A stretch of DNA of 6,163 nucleotides from an uncultured Actinotalea sp. (GTDB lineage: Bacteria > Actinomycetota > Actinomycetes > Actinomycetales > Cellulomonadaceae), in assembly GCF_946885855.1 (NCBI RefSeq), contig NZ_CAMPHH010000204.1:1-6163 (forward strand). Direction: 5' to 3'. The translations under genes and the position numbers were made by a program. The first letter of the stretch is position 1. Each line of letters begins with the position of its first letter. Positions 5,020 to 6,163 of this stretch are shown in pieces. Below the pieces are notes generated by a model. The model saw nothing but the letters and a program-made list of their open reading frames with translations, ran no database searches and was not told where the DNA came from.

Positions 5020-6163
5020 ATGAGCATCTTCGAGTACGCCCCGGCGCCCGAGTCGCGCGCCGTCGTCGACATCGCCTCCTCCTACGGCCTGTTCATCGAC
5101 GGGGAGTTCGCCGACGCCGCGGACGGCGCGGTCCTCAAGACCGTCAACCCGGCCACGGAGGAGGTCCTGGCGGAGGTCGCCGTCGGCGGAGAGGCCGACG
5201 TCGACCGCGCCGTCCGCGCCGCCCGACGCGCCCACCAGAAGGTGTGGGGGCCGATGCCGGGCTCGGAGCGGGCCAAGTACCTCTTCCGCATCGCGCGGCT
5301 CCTCGCCGAGCGGTCGCGGGAGTTCGCCGTGCTGGAGACCCTCGACAACGGCAAGCCGATCCGCGAGTCGCGCGACGTCGACGTGCCCACCGCGGCCGCG
5401 CACTTCTTCTACTACGCAGGCTGGGCCGACAAGCTCGAGCACGCCGGCCTCGGTCGGGACCCGCGCCCGCACGGCGTCGCCGCCCAGGTCATCCCGTGGA
5501 ACTTCCCGCTGCTCATGCTCGCGTGGAAGGTCGCACCGGCGCTGGCAGCGGGTAACACCGTCGTCCTCAAGCCGGCGGAGACGACGCCGCTGAGCGCGCT
5601 GCTGTTCGCCGACCTGCTCCGGCAGGCGGAGCTGCCGGCGGGTGTCGTCAACATCGTCACCGGTGCCCGGGAGACCGGGTCCCTCGTCGTCAACCACCCC
5701 GACGTCGACAAGATCGCCTTCACCGGGTCCACCCCGGTCGGCAAGCGCATCGCCCGCGAGGTCGCCGGCTCCCGCAAGAGCCTCACCCTCGAGCTGGGCG
5801 GCAAGGCCGCGAACATCGTCTTCGACGACGCCCCGGTCGACCAGGCGATCGAGGGGATCGTCAACGGGATCTTCTTCAACCAGGGCCAGGTGTGCTGCGC
5901 CGGCTCCCGGCTGCTCGTCCAGGAGACCGTCGCCGAGGAGGTCGTCGAGCGGCTCAAGGCGCGCCTGTCGACCCTGCGCGTCGGGGACCCCATGGACAAG
6001 AACACCGACGTCGGCGCCGTGAACTCGGCCCAGCAGCTGGAGCGGATCACCCGGATCACGGACACCGGGGCGGTCGAGGGCGCGACCCGCTGGAGCGCCC
6101 CGTGCGAGCTGCCGGACCGCGGCTACTGGTTCGCCCCGACCGTCTTCACCGACGTCAGCACCG
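5020..6163 (+). CDS. NAD(P)-dependent aldehyde dehydrogenase, C-terminus beyond window
   Basis: 381 residues from the ATG at 5020, open to the right edge; the family is normally about 480-500 residues, so roughly 100 or more are missing. It oxidises an aldehyde to a carboxylic acid with NAD(P)+. All visible catalytic elements are intact: IPWNFPLL with the oxyanion-stabilising Asn161, VVLKPAE with cofactor-binding Lys184, FTGST (234-238) in the dinucleotide fold, ELGGK with the general-base Glu258, and FFNQGQVCCAGSR with catalytic Cys292. Cys292 aligns with Cys302 of mammalian ALDH2, and a second Cys follows directly. No signal peptide; cytoplasmic. It follows the GntR gene by 17 bases with its own GAGGA site. 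Being in the deoC operon, its likely substrate is the acetaldehyde released by DeoC, giving acetate. That is inference, since substrate specificity cannot be read from these motifs. Confidence 0.95.
   Translation, partial: MSIFEYAPAPESRAVVDIASSYGLFIDGEFADAADGAVLKTVNPATEEVLAEVAVGGEADVDRAVRAARRAHQKVWGPMPGSERAKYLFRIARLLAERSREFAVLETLDNGKPIRESRDVDVPTAAAHFFYYAGWADKLEHAGLGRDPRPHGVAAQVIPWNFPLLMLAWKVAPALAAGNTVVLKPAETTPLSALLFADLLRQAELPAGVVNIVTGARETGSLVVNHPDVDKIAFTGSTPVGKRIAREVAGSRKSLTLELGGKAANIVFDDAPVDQAIEGIVNGIFFNQGQVCCAGSRLLVQETVAEEVVERLKARLSTLRVGDPMDKNTDVGAVNSAQQLERITRITDTGAVEGATRWSAPCELPDRGYWFAPTVFTDVST

Noticed and set aside
4897..5697. A minus-strand frame of 266 codons opposite the aldehyde dehydrogenase.
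   Set aside because: It is antisense to conserved dehydrogenase motifs, with Arg/Gly/Asp-rich composition and no recognisable domain.
1..6163. CRISPR arrays, tRNA or rRNA genes, insertion sequences, phage or defence genes.
   Set aside because: No spaced direct repeats, cloverleaf sequences, transposase or integrase motifs, or terminal inverted repeats with target duplications were seen on either strand.

Overview
This window is very GC-rich with strongly G/C-biased third codon positions, which points to an actinobacterium. The protein families (DUF5997 beside an HTH-less LysR-type substrate-binding protein; a long actinobacterial form of DeoC) also fit, most likely a Micrococcales member such as a Cellulomonas relative. 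That placement is inference. High GC opens long false reading frames on both strands; these were left out.

Layout. (1) Positions 1-511, minus strand: 5' part of a DUF1648-type (SdpI-like) membrane protein running off the left edge. (2) 640-1086 and 1213-1665, plus strand: two tandem small four-helix membrane proteins that are paralogues of each other (about 50% identity, ungapped over 130 residues), function unknown. (3) 1796-2194 minus and 2279-3085 plus: a divergent pair, a DUF5997 protein and a LysR-type substrate-binding-domain protein without a DNA-binding domain but with a basic Gly/Arg-rich tail. They share an 84-bp promoter region. (4) 3144 to the right edge, plus strand: a tight operon of deoC (deoxyribose-phosphate aldolase), a GntR/HutC-type regulator and an NAD(P)-dependent aldehyde dehydrogenase cut by the window end.

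The operon makes metabolic sense. DeoC splits 2-deoxyribose-5-phosphate into glyceraldehyde-3-phosphate and acetaldehyde, the aldehyde dehydrogenase can oxidise the acetaldehyde, and the embedded regulator could sense a pathway intermediate. A perfect 16-bp inverted repeat (TGACGT-TTCG-ACGTCA) lies on the -35/spacer of the deoC promoter and has the GT-N4-AC core geometry of GntR/HutC operators, so autoregulation by the operon's own repressor is the leading hypothesis.

Two genes (deoC and the DUF5997 gene) appear to be transcribed as leaderless mRNAs, with a -10 hexamer ending 6-7 nt before the start codon. I see no RNA genes, CRISPR arrays, insertion sequences or attachment sites. The window looks like ordinary chromosomal content. 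The most interesting parts are the deo operon's control region and the poorly characterised DUF5997/LysR-like pair.
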